Source: an uncultured Clostridia bacterium (GTDB lineage: Bacteria; Bacillota; Clostridia; Christensenellales; CAG-917). Taken from it: DNA of 37,498 bases. Each line of letters starts with the position of its first letter. Within the stretch, counting starts at the first letter, position 1. Below are positions 28,222-36,877 of this stretch, one piece after another. Under the pieces are notes generated by a model. It was not told the DNA's origin, searched no databases, and saw only the letters and a program-made list of their open reading frames with translations. The stretch spans positions 1 through 37,498 of the forward strand of contig CASDRL010000075.1 of NCBI GenBank assembly GCA_949283145.1. Reading direction: 5' to 3'. Position numbers and translations under genes: made by a program.

Positions 28222-31200
28222 TCAGATGCCTTCAAAGGCATTGGCTGCTTCCTCGCAGTCGGTTGCTTTGTGACCGCGCACGATGTCGGGGCTGAAGGTG
28301 CAGCCGTAGAACGCACTTTCACCTATATAGGTGATGTAGCTGCCCGACCCGGCAAACGAGACCGTCCCGTCGACGAGCCCGGTGCAGCCGTAGAACGCGC
28401 GGGCGCCGATGACTTTGAGCGTCCCTGCGGGAAGCACGAGCCTGCCGAGGAATCTGCAGCTGTCGAATGCGCTTGCCTCGATCTCCTCGACTTTGGTGTT
28501 GCCCAGATCGACCTCCGCCACGCCGCTCTCCATAAACGCGCCGTAGCCGATGTACGTCAGCTGAGCGCCCGTGTTGAAGCACACTTTGTCGAGCGTCGTG
28601 CATCCGGCGAATGCCTCGCTGCCGATCGTCTTGAGGTTGAGTGCGTCGGAGAAGTCCATATCGAGCGACGAGCAATTCATAAACGCTTTGCTGCCGATCT
28701 TTTCGATGCCGGCGGGAAGTTTCGCCGTACCCGCCGCGGAGGAGTGCGGACGGATGAGCGAGCTGCCAGTATACATGTAGATGTCTGCGGAATGGACGCC
28801 GCCGAACACGCCGTCGAGACCGCCTTCGAAGGTGACGACGGACGAGGGGAGATAGATGGCTTCCGCATCCTTGACTCCGCCGAGCGTCCCCGCCTTGATC
28901 GCGGTGACGGTGTAGACCCTGCTCTCACCGTTTGTGACGGTCGCGGGAATATAAGCTATGTCACCGGAGTTTGCCTTGAGCGTGCCCGTGAATATGACGC
29001 TGCCCGTCGCGGTATACTTGACCTCGGCAAGAGCATCCGCTTCGACCTCTATCCTGCCGTAGAGCGCTTCCATGCCGAGAGGTGCGTCCTCAAAGAGTTC
29101 CACATCAAGGCCTTCGATCGCGGTGAGCGCATTGTACAGCGCCAGGAACCCGTCGACGACCGTGAGGTCGTCACCCTCTGCCGCCTTGACTGCGGGCAGG
29201 CGCACGACGCCGTCATATCCGGCGAGTTTTTCCGCTATGGCTGCCACAGCCGCTTCGTCCACGGTGAAATTCAGTGTGTAGTCCGCGGTGACGACGGTGG
29301 TGTCGGGATCGTAGAATGTGCCAAGCACTTCCTCGGTGAACCCGCTGATCACGCCGCTGTACGCGCCGAGGTGCGGGATGGTGATGACGTCCTCCGAGAG
29401 GGCGTAATCCTCGATGCCGAGGATGGCGACGCTCGCCTCGCCCACGCGCTGTTCGCTGAGGATGCGGAAGTCGCCGAAACCGAGCGAACTGTCGTTCGCC
29501 GCGTCGTCATTATACTCGAAGCCGAGCACCTGAGTGAGGTTGGTGCAGCCGGAGAATGCCCCGTCCCCGATCACGGTGATGCCGCGCGGGATATAGATCT
29601 TGCTGAGTCTGCCATTCGCAAACGCCCCGTCCCCGATGGCAACGACTTCGTAAGTGAGGTCGTTTTCGGGGTTCACCGTCTCGGACGGCAGCACATAGAA
29701 GTCGCGCTGCGATGTCACGCCGGTGATGGTCGCGGTCTTATCGTCGTCATTGTAGGAGAAGGTGTAGAGCCCGTCGATCGCCACAAGTTCCACGGCATAG
29801 ACGATGGTGCCCGTTCTGGGGATGCTTCCCGTCTCGCTATACCTGATCTCGGCGGTATGCACGCCCGCCTCGGCGGTGCTGAGTGCGCTCGCGTTCACGC
29901 CGTCCACGGTGATGACCGTCGCACTGCGCAGATCCCTGAGCATCGTCCTGCCGTCCTCATAGATCACGTTGAAGGTGATATCGGTGCTGTAATCGGCAGC
30001 GGAAGACCCGAGAGGCATGACCGCGGCGGAAACCTGCTGCAAGCTCATCACGCGCGGTGTGCGCACGACATAATCGTAAGTCTTCGTATATTCTCTGCCG
30101 TAATAGTTATAGACGATCTTCAGCGCGCTGTCGCCGGAATATTCGCCTACGGTCGGCTGATAGCCGATGACGGAGACGGCGGAAGAGTTGAGCGGCACGG
30201 AACCGGCGTCCGCCGCTCCCGCCTGACCGGGCTTGTCACCGACCTTGAGCGTCTTATAGCCGAAGGTCATGGAACCCAGCGTGTTGAATGCGCTCTGCGT
30301 GTTGTACATCAGCAGCCTGTCGCCGTCCCTGAGATAGGTGTCGTCAAGCTCCAGCGTGCTTTCTTCGATGGCGGCATGGATCACATAATTCAAGTCAAAT
30401 GTGTAGGTGTCGTCGTATTTGAGTTCGAGGGTGCCGGTCGCCTCATGAGGACGGCCGGAAGCGATGACGGCGCTGTTCAATCCGGTCATCACGGTTTCCA
30501 GCGTGATGACGTAATCCTCCGCAACGGTGATGCCGTCGCGGGTGACGGAAATGCCGTCGGGAACGACTGCGGATTCAAGATCCTCCGCGATGTCGGTGTC
30601 GCCCCACGCGGCGGCGAAATCGTATTGATCGAAGGTGCCGTCCTCATCGCTCGCCACATAGTCGCGCACGAAAACGTCGGAATTGAGCTCAACATGTTCG
30701 GTGACGGACTCATGCACCCTGCCCTTTGCGTTGAGCCATGCGAGAGCGCCCACTTCCGTATCCATGCCGGCGTAAAGCGCCGCGGTGAGATAGACTTTGA
30801 CGGATGCGGTCGCGGCGTCGTAACCGCTGCCGTCCGCAAAGGCGTAGGGCGCCGCGGTGAGAGTGCCGGAGTCTTTGTAGACCGCCACCGTCTCGAGCGC
30901 GGAGGCACCCGTGAACGCATTGTTTTCGATGCGTTCCAGCGAAGAAGTGGAGCGGAACACGACATTCTTCACTCCCTTGCCGAACGCATACGGAGCCACG
31001 ACTCTGACCTCATCGGGCACGACGACGGTCTCCGCCCTGCCCGTATAGCTCACGAGGATGCCGTTCACGATGACGAAGCCGTCCTCGAAAGCCGCCGCAA
31101 ACGCTGTGCCGTTGAACGCGCGCGCGCCGACGGAAGTTATCTTGTCCTCGCCGCCCAAGAATTCAAGCTCGCTGACGTTGCCGCACTGTGTGAATGCGCC

Positions 31201-33264
31201 CGCCGCGATGACGGTCACGTTTGCGGGCACCGTCACCTTGCCGCCGTCCTTCCCCGCCTGCTCGTTGCTTGCGAGATAGAACACGTTGCCGATGACGATA
31301 TGCTCCGACTTTGCGACCATGGCGCTCGTCTCGAACGCCGATCTGCTTATGCTTTCGATCGCCGCAGCGCCCGCCACGGTCACGCTCTCCAGAGTGCGGA
31401 GCGCGAGAGCGTAATCGTCGATGCCCTTCACGGTCGCGGGAAGAGTGACGGATTTGACGGTAGTATGATCGCTGAACGCATAGGGCGCGATATACTCAAA
31501 GTTCTCGGAGGAAAGATCGATTTGTTCAGTGCCGGAGCCGCCGCCGTATCTCACGAGGACTTTGCCCGCCATGACGTTGCCCGTCTTAGAACGCAGCCAT
31601 CCGGTGCCGTAGAAGGCGTCTCTGCCCACGGAAGTGAGGGCGTCAAGGCTCTCGATGCCCTTCATATCAACGATCGCCGTGCAGGCGTAGAAGGCGTTCG
31701 CGCCTATCCTCGTAAGGTTGGTCGCCTGAGTGAAGTCCACATTGGTGACTTCGGACATGCCGCTGAACGCGTTGTCCGCGATCTCCGTCACGGGGATGCC
31801 GTCGATCTCGGCGGGGATGTAAAGCACGAGGGCTTCTCTGTCCAGCGCGGTGATCGCATAGGTGTTGTCCGCTTTGAGCTTCGCCGTGTAAGTCCTGTCG
31901 TAATAGGCGTCGTTGACTTCGCCGTCCGCAAGCCCCCAGCCCACATAAATGCTGATCTTGTCCTGCGTGACGGGAGCGTCCCAGTCGTCGTTCTCGTGCG
32001 CCTGATCGAGATAGAGACCGGCGCACTTATACACATCGCCTTTCGTGATGAGTTTTGCGATGTCTTTGACCGCGAATGTCGCCGTTTCGCCGTTTTTCGT
32101 CAATTCCAGAGTGACTTTGTAATCCGCGACGGAGGTCTTATAGGTGATCCCCCTGAGGGTGAGGGAACGCATCTCGCCTTTGTCGTTGTAGGAAGGATCG
32201 GCGATCGCTTCTTTGAGCCCGTCCGTAGGAGAAAGCGCCATGTCCGCGATGCTCGCCGGAAGAGTGCCGCCCGCAAAGTCGAAGCTCACGGTCGCGGACT
32301 TTTCTCTCCACACGCCGTAGAGAGTGATCTCGCCGCGGACATCCGTCTCGGAAGAGAGTCTGGCGGAGAAGTCCCAAAGCTCGCCGCCTTCCTCATCGCT
32401 CACAGACCAGCCCACGAGGGTGTAGATTTCGCTGGTGTAGTTCTGCGCCGCGGGGCGGGGCACGGAACTGCTCAAAGCGATCGTCACGGACTCGGGATCC
32501 GCAGGCGCGGCACCGTCACCCCAGCAATCGGCGGGGGCGTTGAGGTCGAAGTGCACAGTGACGACGGTGCTTGAATAAACGGCTTTGAGAGTCAGCCCTT
32601 CCGTGATCGTGATAGTGCCGCCCGCGCCGAATTTCTGTCCGCCGTACTCGTAATGCGAAAGCGCGCTTTTCGCGGGTGCGGACACCTTGAAGGTGCTGAT
32701 GAACTGCTCATAGGTGTAGGTCGCGCCCAACGCAAGATCGGCGGTCCAAATGCCGGATTCCGCCGTCTCCTTAGCTCCGCCGCCCGAAAGCCTTCCTCCG
32801 CCCATATCGAATGTGACGGAAACGCGTTCGGCAGCGCCCTTTTGCAAATGTATTATGAACTTGCCCTTGAGAGGAGTGCCGTTGTGATCGTATTCGACGT
32901 TGATCACGCCGTCGTAAGCGCCGTTGAGCTTCTCCCTGTCGGCGTCAACGACGTTGTCCAGAGTGATCTCGACCTTGTCGCCGCGGATGAAAGATTTGCC
33001 CTGCTTCAAACGTATGTACGCTTCGACATCACGGGAAACATCGAACTCGCTCGCCACGGCTTTGTCAAACGTTGACACGCCTTTCAGCGGCACGAGCTCA
33101 AGATCGTACGGCACGGGAGTGGTGACCGTGGTGTCACCGGGGTCCTGTCCGCCCTGTCCGCCGCCGCCGCTTTGCGAGCTTTCTTCAAAGTTGCACGCCG
33201 CGAGAGTTGCGATCAAAACGACCGCAAGGATCGCAATAAGCAAAAACTTCCCATATTTTCTCAT
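28222..33264 (-). CDS. Giant BspA-like leucine-rich-repeat lipoprotein
   Basis: This 1,680-residue protein is exported and lipid-anchored: a basic start (MRKYGK), a hydrophobic stretch and the lipobox LAAC with Cys24, then a Gly/Ser/Gln spacer. Residues about 145-330 contain Listeria-Bacteroides (InlB B-type) repeats, recognised by VTFDMGGG, VHFDLNAP and VSFDFAGG with GYxLVGW- or LYGVW-type ends. BspA-type LRR_5 blocks follow at about 490-870 (IADNAFSGMSEVTNVDF, IGANAFYACTAI), about 1200-1300 and 1480-1680, separated by beta-rich segments, one of which looks like a bacterial Ig-like domain (VIYEDGRTMLRDLRSAT). There is no LPXTG anchor. GAGGGG precedes the ATG at 33264. Such proteins usually bind host or bacterial surface ligands; the ligand here is unknown. 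The reading frame is intact throughout. Confidence 0.9.
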   Translation of the reverse strand: MRKYGKFLLIAILAVVLIATLAACNFEESSQSGGGGQGGQDPGDTTVTTPVPYDLELVPLKGVSTFDKAVASEFDVSRDVEAYIRLKQGKSFIRGDKVEITLDNVVDADREKLNGAYDGVINVEYDHNGTPLKGKFIIHLQKGAAERVSVTFDMGGGRLSGGGAKETAESGIWTADLALGATYTYEQFISTFKVSAPAKSALSHYEYGGQKFGAGGTITITEGLTLKAVYSSTVVTVHFDLNAPADCWGDGAAPADPESVTIALSSSVPRPAAQNYTSEIYTLVGWSVSDEEGGELWDFSARLSSETDVRGEITLYGVWREKSATVSFDFAGGTLPASIADMALSPTDGLKEAIADPSYNDKGEMRSLTLRGITYKTSVADYKVTLELTKNGETATFAVKDIAKLITKGDVYKCAGLYLDQAHENDDWDAPVTQDKISIYVGWGLADGEVNDAYYDRTYTAKLKADNTYAITALDREALVLYIPAEIDGIPVTEIADNAFSGMSEVTNVDFTQATNLTRIGANAFYACTAIVDMKGIESLDALTSVGRDAFYGTGWLRSKTGNVMAGKVLVRYGGGSGTEQIDLSSENFEYIAPYAFSDHTTVKSVTLPATVKGIDDYALALRTLESVTVAGAAAIESISRSAFETSAMVAKSEHIVIGNVFYLASNEQAGKDGGKVTVPANVTVIAAGAFTQCGNVSELEFLGGEDKITSVGARAFNGTAFAAAFEDGFVIVNGILVSYTGRAETVVVPDEVRVVAPYAFGKGVKNVVFRSTSSLERIENNAFTGASALETVAVYKDSGTLTAAPYAFADGSGYDAATASVKVYLTAALYAGMDTEVGALAWLNAKGRVHESVTEHVELNSDVFVRDYVASDEDGTFDQYDFAAAWGDTDIAEDLESAVVPDGISVTRDGITVAEDYVITLETVMTGLNSAVIASGRPHEATGTLELKYDDTYTFDLNYVIHAAIEESTLELDDTYLRDGDRLLMYNTQSAFNTLGSMTFGYKTLKVGDKPGQAGAADAGSVPLNSSAVSVIGYQPTVGEYSGDSALKIVYNYYGREYTKTYDYVVRTPRVMSLQQVSAAVMPLGSSAADYSTDITFNVIYEDGRTMLRDLRSATVITVDGVNASALSTAEAGVHTAEIRYSETGSIPRTGTIVYAVELVAIDGLYTFSYNDDDKTATITGVTSQRDFYVLPSETVNPENDLTYEVVAIGDGAFANGRLSKIYIPRGITVIGDGAFSGCTNLTQVLGFEYNDDAANDSSLGFGDFRILSEQRVGEASVAILGIEDYALSEDVITIPHLGAYSGVISGFTEEVLGTFYDPDTTVVTADYTLNFTVDEAAVAAIAEKLAGYDGVVRLPAVKAAEGDDLTVVDGFLALYNALTAIEGLDVELFEDAPLGMEALYGRIEVEADALAEVKYTATGSVIFTGTLKANSGDIAYIPATVTNGESRVYTVTAIKAGTLGGVKDAEAIYLPSSVVTFEGGLDGVFGGVHSADIYMYTGSSLIRPHSSAAGTAKLPAGIEKIGSKAFMNCSSLDMDFSDALNLKTIGSEAFAGCTTLDKVCFNTGAQLTYIGYGAFMESGVAEVDLGNTKVEEIEASAFDSCRFLGRLVLPAGTLKVIGARAFYGCTGLVDGTVSFAGSGSYITYIGESAFYGCTFSPDIVRGHKATDCEEAANAFEGI

Positions 33265-33291
33265 AAAGCCCCTCATTCTCCCCGCACACAC

Positions 33292-34222
33292 ATATGTATG
33301 CGCGAGATATAAAAATACATCTTCAATATATCATGCGCCCGCACCGCGCGCGAAAGCGGCAACTAAATTTAATCCCCCTTTAATAAACCAAAATGAAGCC
33401 CCACGCGGTGTGCGTGCTCTGGTTTAAGACGGCATTGAACACGACCGATACTCATTCAAAGACGGTCTAACGAAGCCTCCGAGCGTGACGTCGCTTGACA
33501 CGACGCTCATTCATTCGAAGTATTCAACAACAACTCCGGGACAACGGGGACGGGGCAGAAATGTCAAGCCGCGAACGACAGAGTTCGCGTCATGACATTT
33601 GCGCGCCCAAACCCCAGCAAAGATGGGTCCCCCGCTCATCCCCGTCCCCTTGTGTCCCAATGCGTTCCTGTTGCGGGCGTATTAACGAATAGCTTGATAG
33701 GGCGTGTTGAACACGATGTTACCCTTTCGGAGACGGAATAACGCAACCCATGATCGAGTGTTGTTTGAACACGCTGAACACTCATTCGGAGACGGTCTCA
33801 CGCGCCGCTCAGCCAAACTTGCACAGCGGGCGCTTGCGCCTGCTCTTGCAAGTCGCGGCGCGCTAAGTGAGTGCCGAGCGCCGACGGAACATTAAGTAGG
33901 CACGGGCGTGGTGCGCGAGCGCCGAATTCCTCCGCCCGTGCCGGGTTTTCAGTGAGTACTGTTCGCCGCTCGATTATGTTAGTGTGAGACACAAACTTTT
34001 TTCAAGAGGCGGAAAGTTAGTCCCGCATTTTAGGAGGACTGCATTCGTTCGGACACGGGGGAGGAAAGCCCGAAGGGAAGGAGGGGGAATTCTAACTCAC
34101 CCGCGAGATGTACAGCATGATAGGGCGTGACTGAGCACGACGAACAGCTTGATAGAGCGTCCCTGAGCACAACGCACCCTCTCCCCCTGTTACCCCCCTT
34201 GATCACGCTCAAAAACAAGTTC
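33292..34222. other. Non-coding region filled with short repeats
   Basis: I see no convincing gene in this 930-base stretch. It holds repeated modules: TTCGGAGACGG followed by an ACGC end (near 33727 and 33785, and a variant near 33457); hairpins such as GAGTGTT/AACACTC; and the AGCTTGATAG-type 30-mers at 33691-33720, 34113-34143 and 34146-34175. The 120-nt structured element lies at 33538-33658. A further stem, GGCACGGGCG / CGCCCGTGCC (33899-33942), is followed by GGGTTTTC and might be a terminator. Confidence 0.7.
33538..33658. repeat. 120-nt element with nested palindromes, copy A
   Basis: Outer arms GGGACAACGGGGACGGGG (33538-33555) and CCCCGTCCCCTTGTGTCCC (33640-33658) are near-complementary. 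Nested inside are AAATGTCA / TGACATTT (33559-33566 and 33593-33600) and CGCGAAC / GTTCGCG with a GACAGA loop. Copy B at 37047-37166 keeps the outer arms and length but has a different inner stem. Downstream, both copies share about 45 bases beginning AATGCGTTCCTGTTGCGGGC. Confidence 0.85.
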
Positions 34223-34254
34223 AAAAAACGCGCCCCATCATGGGACGCGTTTTT
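34223..34254. terminator. Hairpin terminator after the acyltransferase gene
   Basis: ACGCG/CGCGT and CCC/GGG arms (one mismatch between them) around an ATCAT loop, with A-rich and T-rich flanks, so it can work on both strands. It lies about 45 bases past the minus-strand stop codon at 34300. Confidence 0.65.
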
Positions 34255-34299
34255 CGCTTTTTTGACAAAACACGGCGTTTATCCGTCGTTTTCCGCGTT

Positions 34300-35604
34300 T
34301 TAACCTCTATTCTCCGCATTCATCACTTCAAGGGCGAGAGCGAATTCCGTGGAAGCGCGGTGCTCGGTGAAGATCATCCTGTACGTGTGCTTGCCGTCGC
34401 TGAGGTCCAGCGAGACGCCGGGCAGCGTCGCGACGGAAGGCAGCGCCGTCACGGGGACTTCGAGGATGTCGGGAGCGTCTTCGCAACGCTGTTCGTCCCC
34501 TTCCGCAGCGCGGAAGACGAGCTTCTCGCGGTCGAGCGTGAGGGTGCCCGCAACGCCGTATTTATAGCCGTTGCCCTTGTCGTTCTCCATGGTCAGTCTG
34601 ACGGGCTCCGAGAGGCGGAAATCTTCTCTCTTCACCTCTTCCGCGACCTGCCGCGCGATGAGGTCATACCAGCGGTCTATCCTATCCGGGCAGTCCGCGC
34701 CGTTTGCGGAAACAATTTTACCAGTCCGCGTATATGCCGCCGCAAAGCCGCATTTTTCGCACATTATCGCGTTGCCCGCCGATGTCATGCGGAATTTTTC
34801 TCCGCACGCGGGACAGCGGTAGAGCAGGTCGCTCAGCCCTTCGGCGTACTTTTTGCCGCGGTACACCCTCCCCGTCTCCTCCTGCCAGGCATGCTCGTTG
34901 TGCGCGAGCGTGCGGTCTATCCTCTCCATGATCTCGCCCGCGGAGAGGGACTTCGTCTCGTCCGCGGTCATCATCATGTCCATCTTGCACACCACCCCGC
35001 CCGAGCGCGAGGAATGCGCCCATTTGGGGCGGGTCAGACCCGCGCCGCAGATGACGCAGCTCGCCACGGGATAGCCCAGCCATTTCACCAATTTCGCGAT
35101 GGAAAACGCCATGGGTGCAGTCCTGCCGTCCGCGCTCACCTTGCCCTCCGGGCACAGGATGACCGAGACGCCGTCGTCGAGATAGCGCTTGATGTTCTTG
35201 ATGCAGGTGTAATCGGCGTAGAACTGCTTTTTCACTATGGCGCGATAGCCGTCGATGAGCCCCGCGAATATGGGCTGGGAGTACTTCATCGTCTCCGCGA
35301 CGACAAAGCTCACCTTTTTGCCGAGAAAAGGCGTGGTGAACCATGCAAAATCGAACGCCGAAACGTGGTTGGAGAGCACGAGCATCGCGCCCTGCTTCTT
35401 CTGCGCGCGGAAACTCTCCGACAGCTCGGACTTAGCGCCGAAACGCAGCCTCAGCACGCCGCACACCGCCATGAGCAGCATATAATGCGGCAGCGAGAAA
35501 GTCTTCTCCGCCCTCTTTTTCGCGCGTTCCGCCTTTTTATCCTTCACCCCGACGGCGGGGGAAGGCACGCCGCTCTTTGCGGCTCCTTTTCTTTCCTTTT
35601 CCAT
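34300..35604 (-). CDS. PlsC-like acyltransferase fused to a zinc ribbon
   Basis: The N-terminal 240 residues are a lysophospholipid/glycerol-phosphate acyltransferase fold. NHVSAFD (79-85) is the catalytic His-x4-Asp motif and CPEGK (151-155) the phosphate/glycerol-binding block. A hydrophobic helix at about 40-55 probably places it on the membrane. This is followed by an unusual zinc ribbon, CPACG (Cys264/267) and CEKCG (Cys282/285), and a C-terminal beta-rich domain of about 120 residues that I do not recognise. The first 35 residues are Lys-rich. It likely transfers acyl chains to a lysophosphatidate-like acceptor, but the extra domains suggest a different or regulated substrate. No good Shine-Dalgarno sequence precedes the ATG. 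Confidence 0.85.
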   Translation of the reverse strand: MEKERKGAAKSGVPSPAVGVKDKKAERAKKRAEKTFSLPHYMLLMAVCGVLRLRFGAKSELSESFRAQKKQGAMLVLSNHVSAFDFAWFTTPFLGKKVSFVVAETMKYSQPIFAGLIDGYRAIVKKQFYADYTCIKNIKRYLDDGVSVILCPEGKVSADGRTAPMAFSIAKLVKWLGYPVASCVICGAGLTRPKWAHSSRSGGVVCKMDMMMTADETKSLSAGEIMERIDRTLAHNEHAWQEETGRVYRGKKYAEGLSDLLYRCPACGEKFRMTSAGNAIMCEKCGFAAAYTRTGKIVSANGADCPDRIDRWYDLIARQVAEEVKREDFRLSEPVRLTMENDKGNGYKYGVAGTLTLDREKLVFRAAEGDEQRCEDAPDILEVPVTALPSVATLPGVSLDLSDGKHTYRMIFTEHRASTEFALALEVMNAENRG

Positions 35605-35815
35605 AACTTAATTTATAACATAAAATCGCGCGCCTGTCACTCTTTTGACGCCCCGTTTCGCTCCCGCGCCGAAATTAAAGGCAAAAAGTGCCGCCTCCGA
35701 CAAATTTCGACGCCGTTCCCGCTCTTTCGTCCGCGTTTTCGCCCGCGAGCGAGCGCGGAGGTGCGGCTCCCGTCATTTTCCGTCCCCTACCGCTCCCGGA
35801 AAAAAGAGCGGAGAA

Positions 35816-35841
35816 CGGGCGGAAAACGCATTTTCCGCCCG
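35816..35841 (-). terminator. Hairpin after the PRK06851-like gene
   Basis: CGGGCGGAAAA / TTTTCCGCCCG form an 11-bp stem with a four-base loop, 32 bases past the stop codon at 35873. The T run is inside the stem rather than after it, so terminator function is only probable. The rest of 35605-35815 shows no gene. Confidence 0.5.
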
Positions 35842-35872
35842 CTGATTTTCAGATCGGCTCGCTCTTTGCGCG

Positions 35873-36877
35873 CTATTTCCCCTCAAACACAAGCTCTTTC
35901 ACCCGCCGTCCGAGACTCTCCGTCACGGCATAGTCCATCCCCTCGGCATGCAGCTTTTCCACCTCGAGATGCGCAGCCTTCGCCGAGGCGAGTTCCCGCT
36001 CGGCGTCCCGCACCTTACCCCGGCACAGCATGATGTCGCGCTCCTCCGCGCGTGCGCCCGACTCGTCCGCAAGTTCCACCTTTTCCGCCGCGGTGCGGAA
36101 GAGCCCTGGACATCGGGTCAGCGCACACCCCTCCCACAGCACTCCGTCCACCCTCTCCGGATCGAGAGGATTGCGCAGGATGACGGAGGACGGGATGAGC
36201 CCCGCCGCTTCCTTCAGGAAGATGTGCGCGCCCGTCACGCTCCCCTCCACCGAAAACACACGCCTCCCCGCCAGGTGCTCGAAAAACTCCGCCGTACCAT
36301 CCGGCGTGATCGCCCTTTGAAAGACATTGCGCGGGGGCTCTCCTCCTCGTGATCCACCGCTCTCCCTTAGCGCAAATGCCGCCGCGAACCGCCTTATGCG
36401 GCAGACATCCTCGCGTTCCGCGTACACGCGCTCCGCATCCCGCAAATGCACAAACGCGCACTTTAACAACTCATATGCGCGCGCATAACTCCGCTTTTTG
36501 TCGACAAGCAGTTTTTTTATGTTCCCCTTCCGCCCGAGCAGTACGCGCCTGTCAAGCGCCGCCGCCATGTCTACGATGCGCTCCCTGATGACGGGCAGAG
36601 AGGGCTCGCACGGGTGGGGCGACGTCGCGTCCACGACCGCCGTCGAAAGCTCTTTTATGAAGATCCCGTCCGCGCTCGACGGGTCGCCCGAACAATACCA
36701 CATCTCGTGGTCGAGCCCCATTTCCGCGCACTTTGCCCCCAGCCGTTTAATTAGCGTGCTCTTGCCCGTGCCCGGTGCGCCTTTGAGCAAAATGACATTG
36801 TCCGCCCGTGCAAGTTCGCTCTCGAAAAACCCCTTGAACCCATGCGCCGTGTTGCCCCCGAGAAAAAACTTTTCCAT
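35873..36877 (-). CDS. PRK06851-like P-loop ATPase
   Basis: The 334-residue protein opens with FFLGGNTAHGFKGFFES and a Walker A loop GAPGTGKST (33-41), then GIFIKELSTAVVDATSPH (71-88). This text closely resembles the Firmicutes PRK06851 family of uncharacterised ATP-binding proteins. The basic middle part (RKGNIKKLLVDKKRSYARAY) and the FSVEGSVTGAHIFLKEAAGL segment fit the family's degenerate second half. There is no membrane helix. GGAGGG precedes the ATG at 36877; the frame is open for another 97 codons, but these cross the repeat at 37047-37166 and are not protein-like. It stands alone between two repeat regions, so context gives no hint of its role. Confidence 0.8.
   Translation of the reverse strand: MEKFFLGGNTAHGFKGFFESELARADNVILLKGAPGTGKSTLIKRLGAKCAEMGLDHEMWYCSGDPSSADGIFIKELSTAVVDATSPHPCEPSLPVIRERIVDMAAALDRRVLLGRKGNIKKLLVDKKRSYARAYELLKCAFVHLRDAERVYAEREDVCRIRRFAAAFALRESGGSRGGEPPRNVFQRAITPDGTAEFFEHLAGRRVFSVEGSVTGAHIFLKEAAGLIPSSVILRNPLDPERVDGVLWEGCALTRCPGLFRTAAEKVELADESGARAEERDIMLCRGKVRDAERELASAKAAHLEVEKLHAEGMDYAVTESLGRRVKELVFEGK

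Noticed and set aside
28132..32574. Very long plus-strand open frame (1,480 residues) opposite the LRR gene
   Set aside because: It is the antisense shadow of the LRR lipoprotein caused by GC-rich codon bias; composition is His/Arg/Asp-rich without domains.
33440..33720. Possible integron attC site around the 120-nt element (a GTCTAAC core-like sequence is present)
   Set aside because: The matching GTTRRRY core is not at the other end, there are no gene cassettes or integrase, and the conserved part extends differently from attC sites.
33985..34100. GAGGAAAGCCCG segment resembling part of RNase P RNA
   Set aside because: Only one short block fits; the remaining conserved RNase P regions are absent before and after it.
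33292..34220. Possible CRISPR array in the repeat-rich region
   Set aside because: The repeats differ from each other, are irregularly spaced and have no cas genes nearby.
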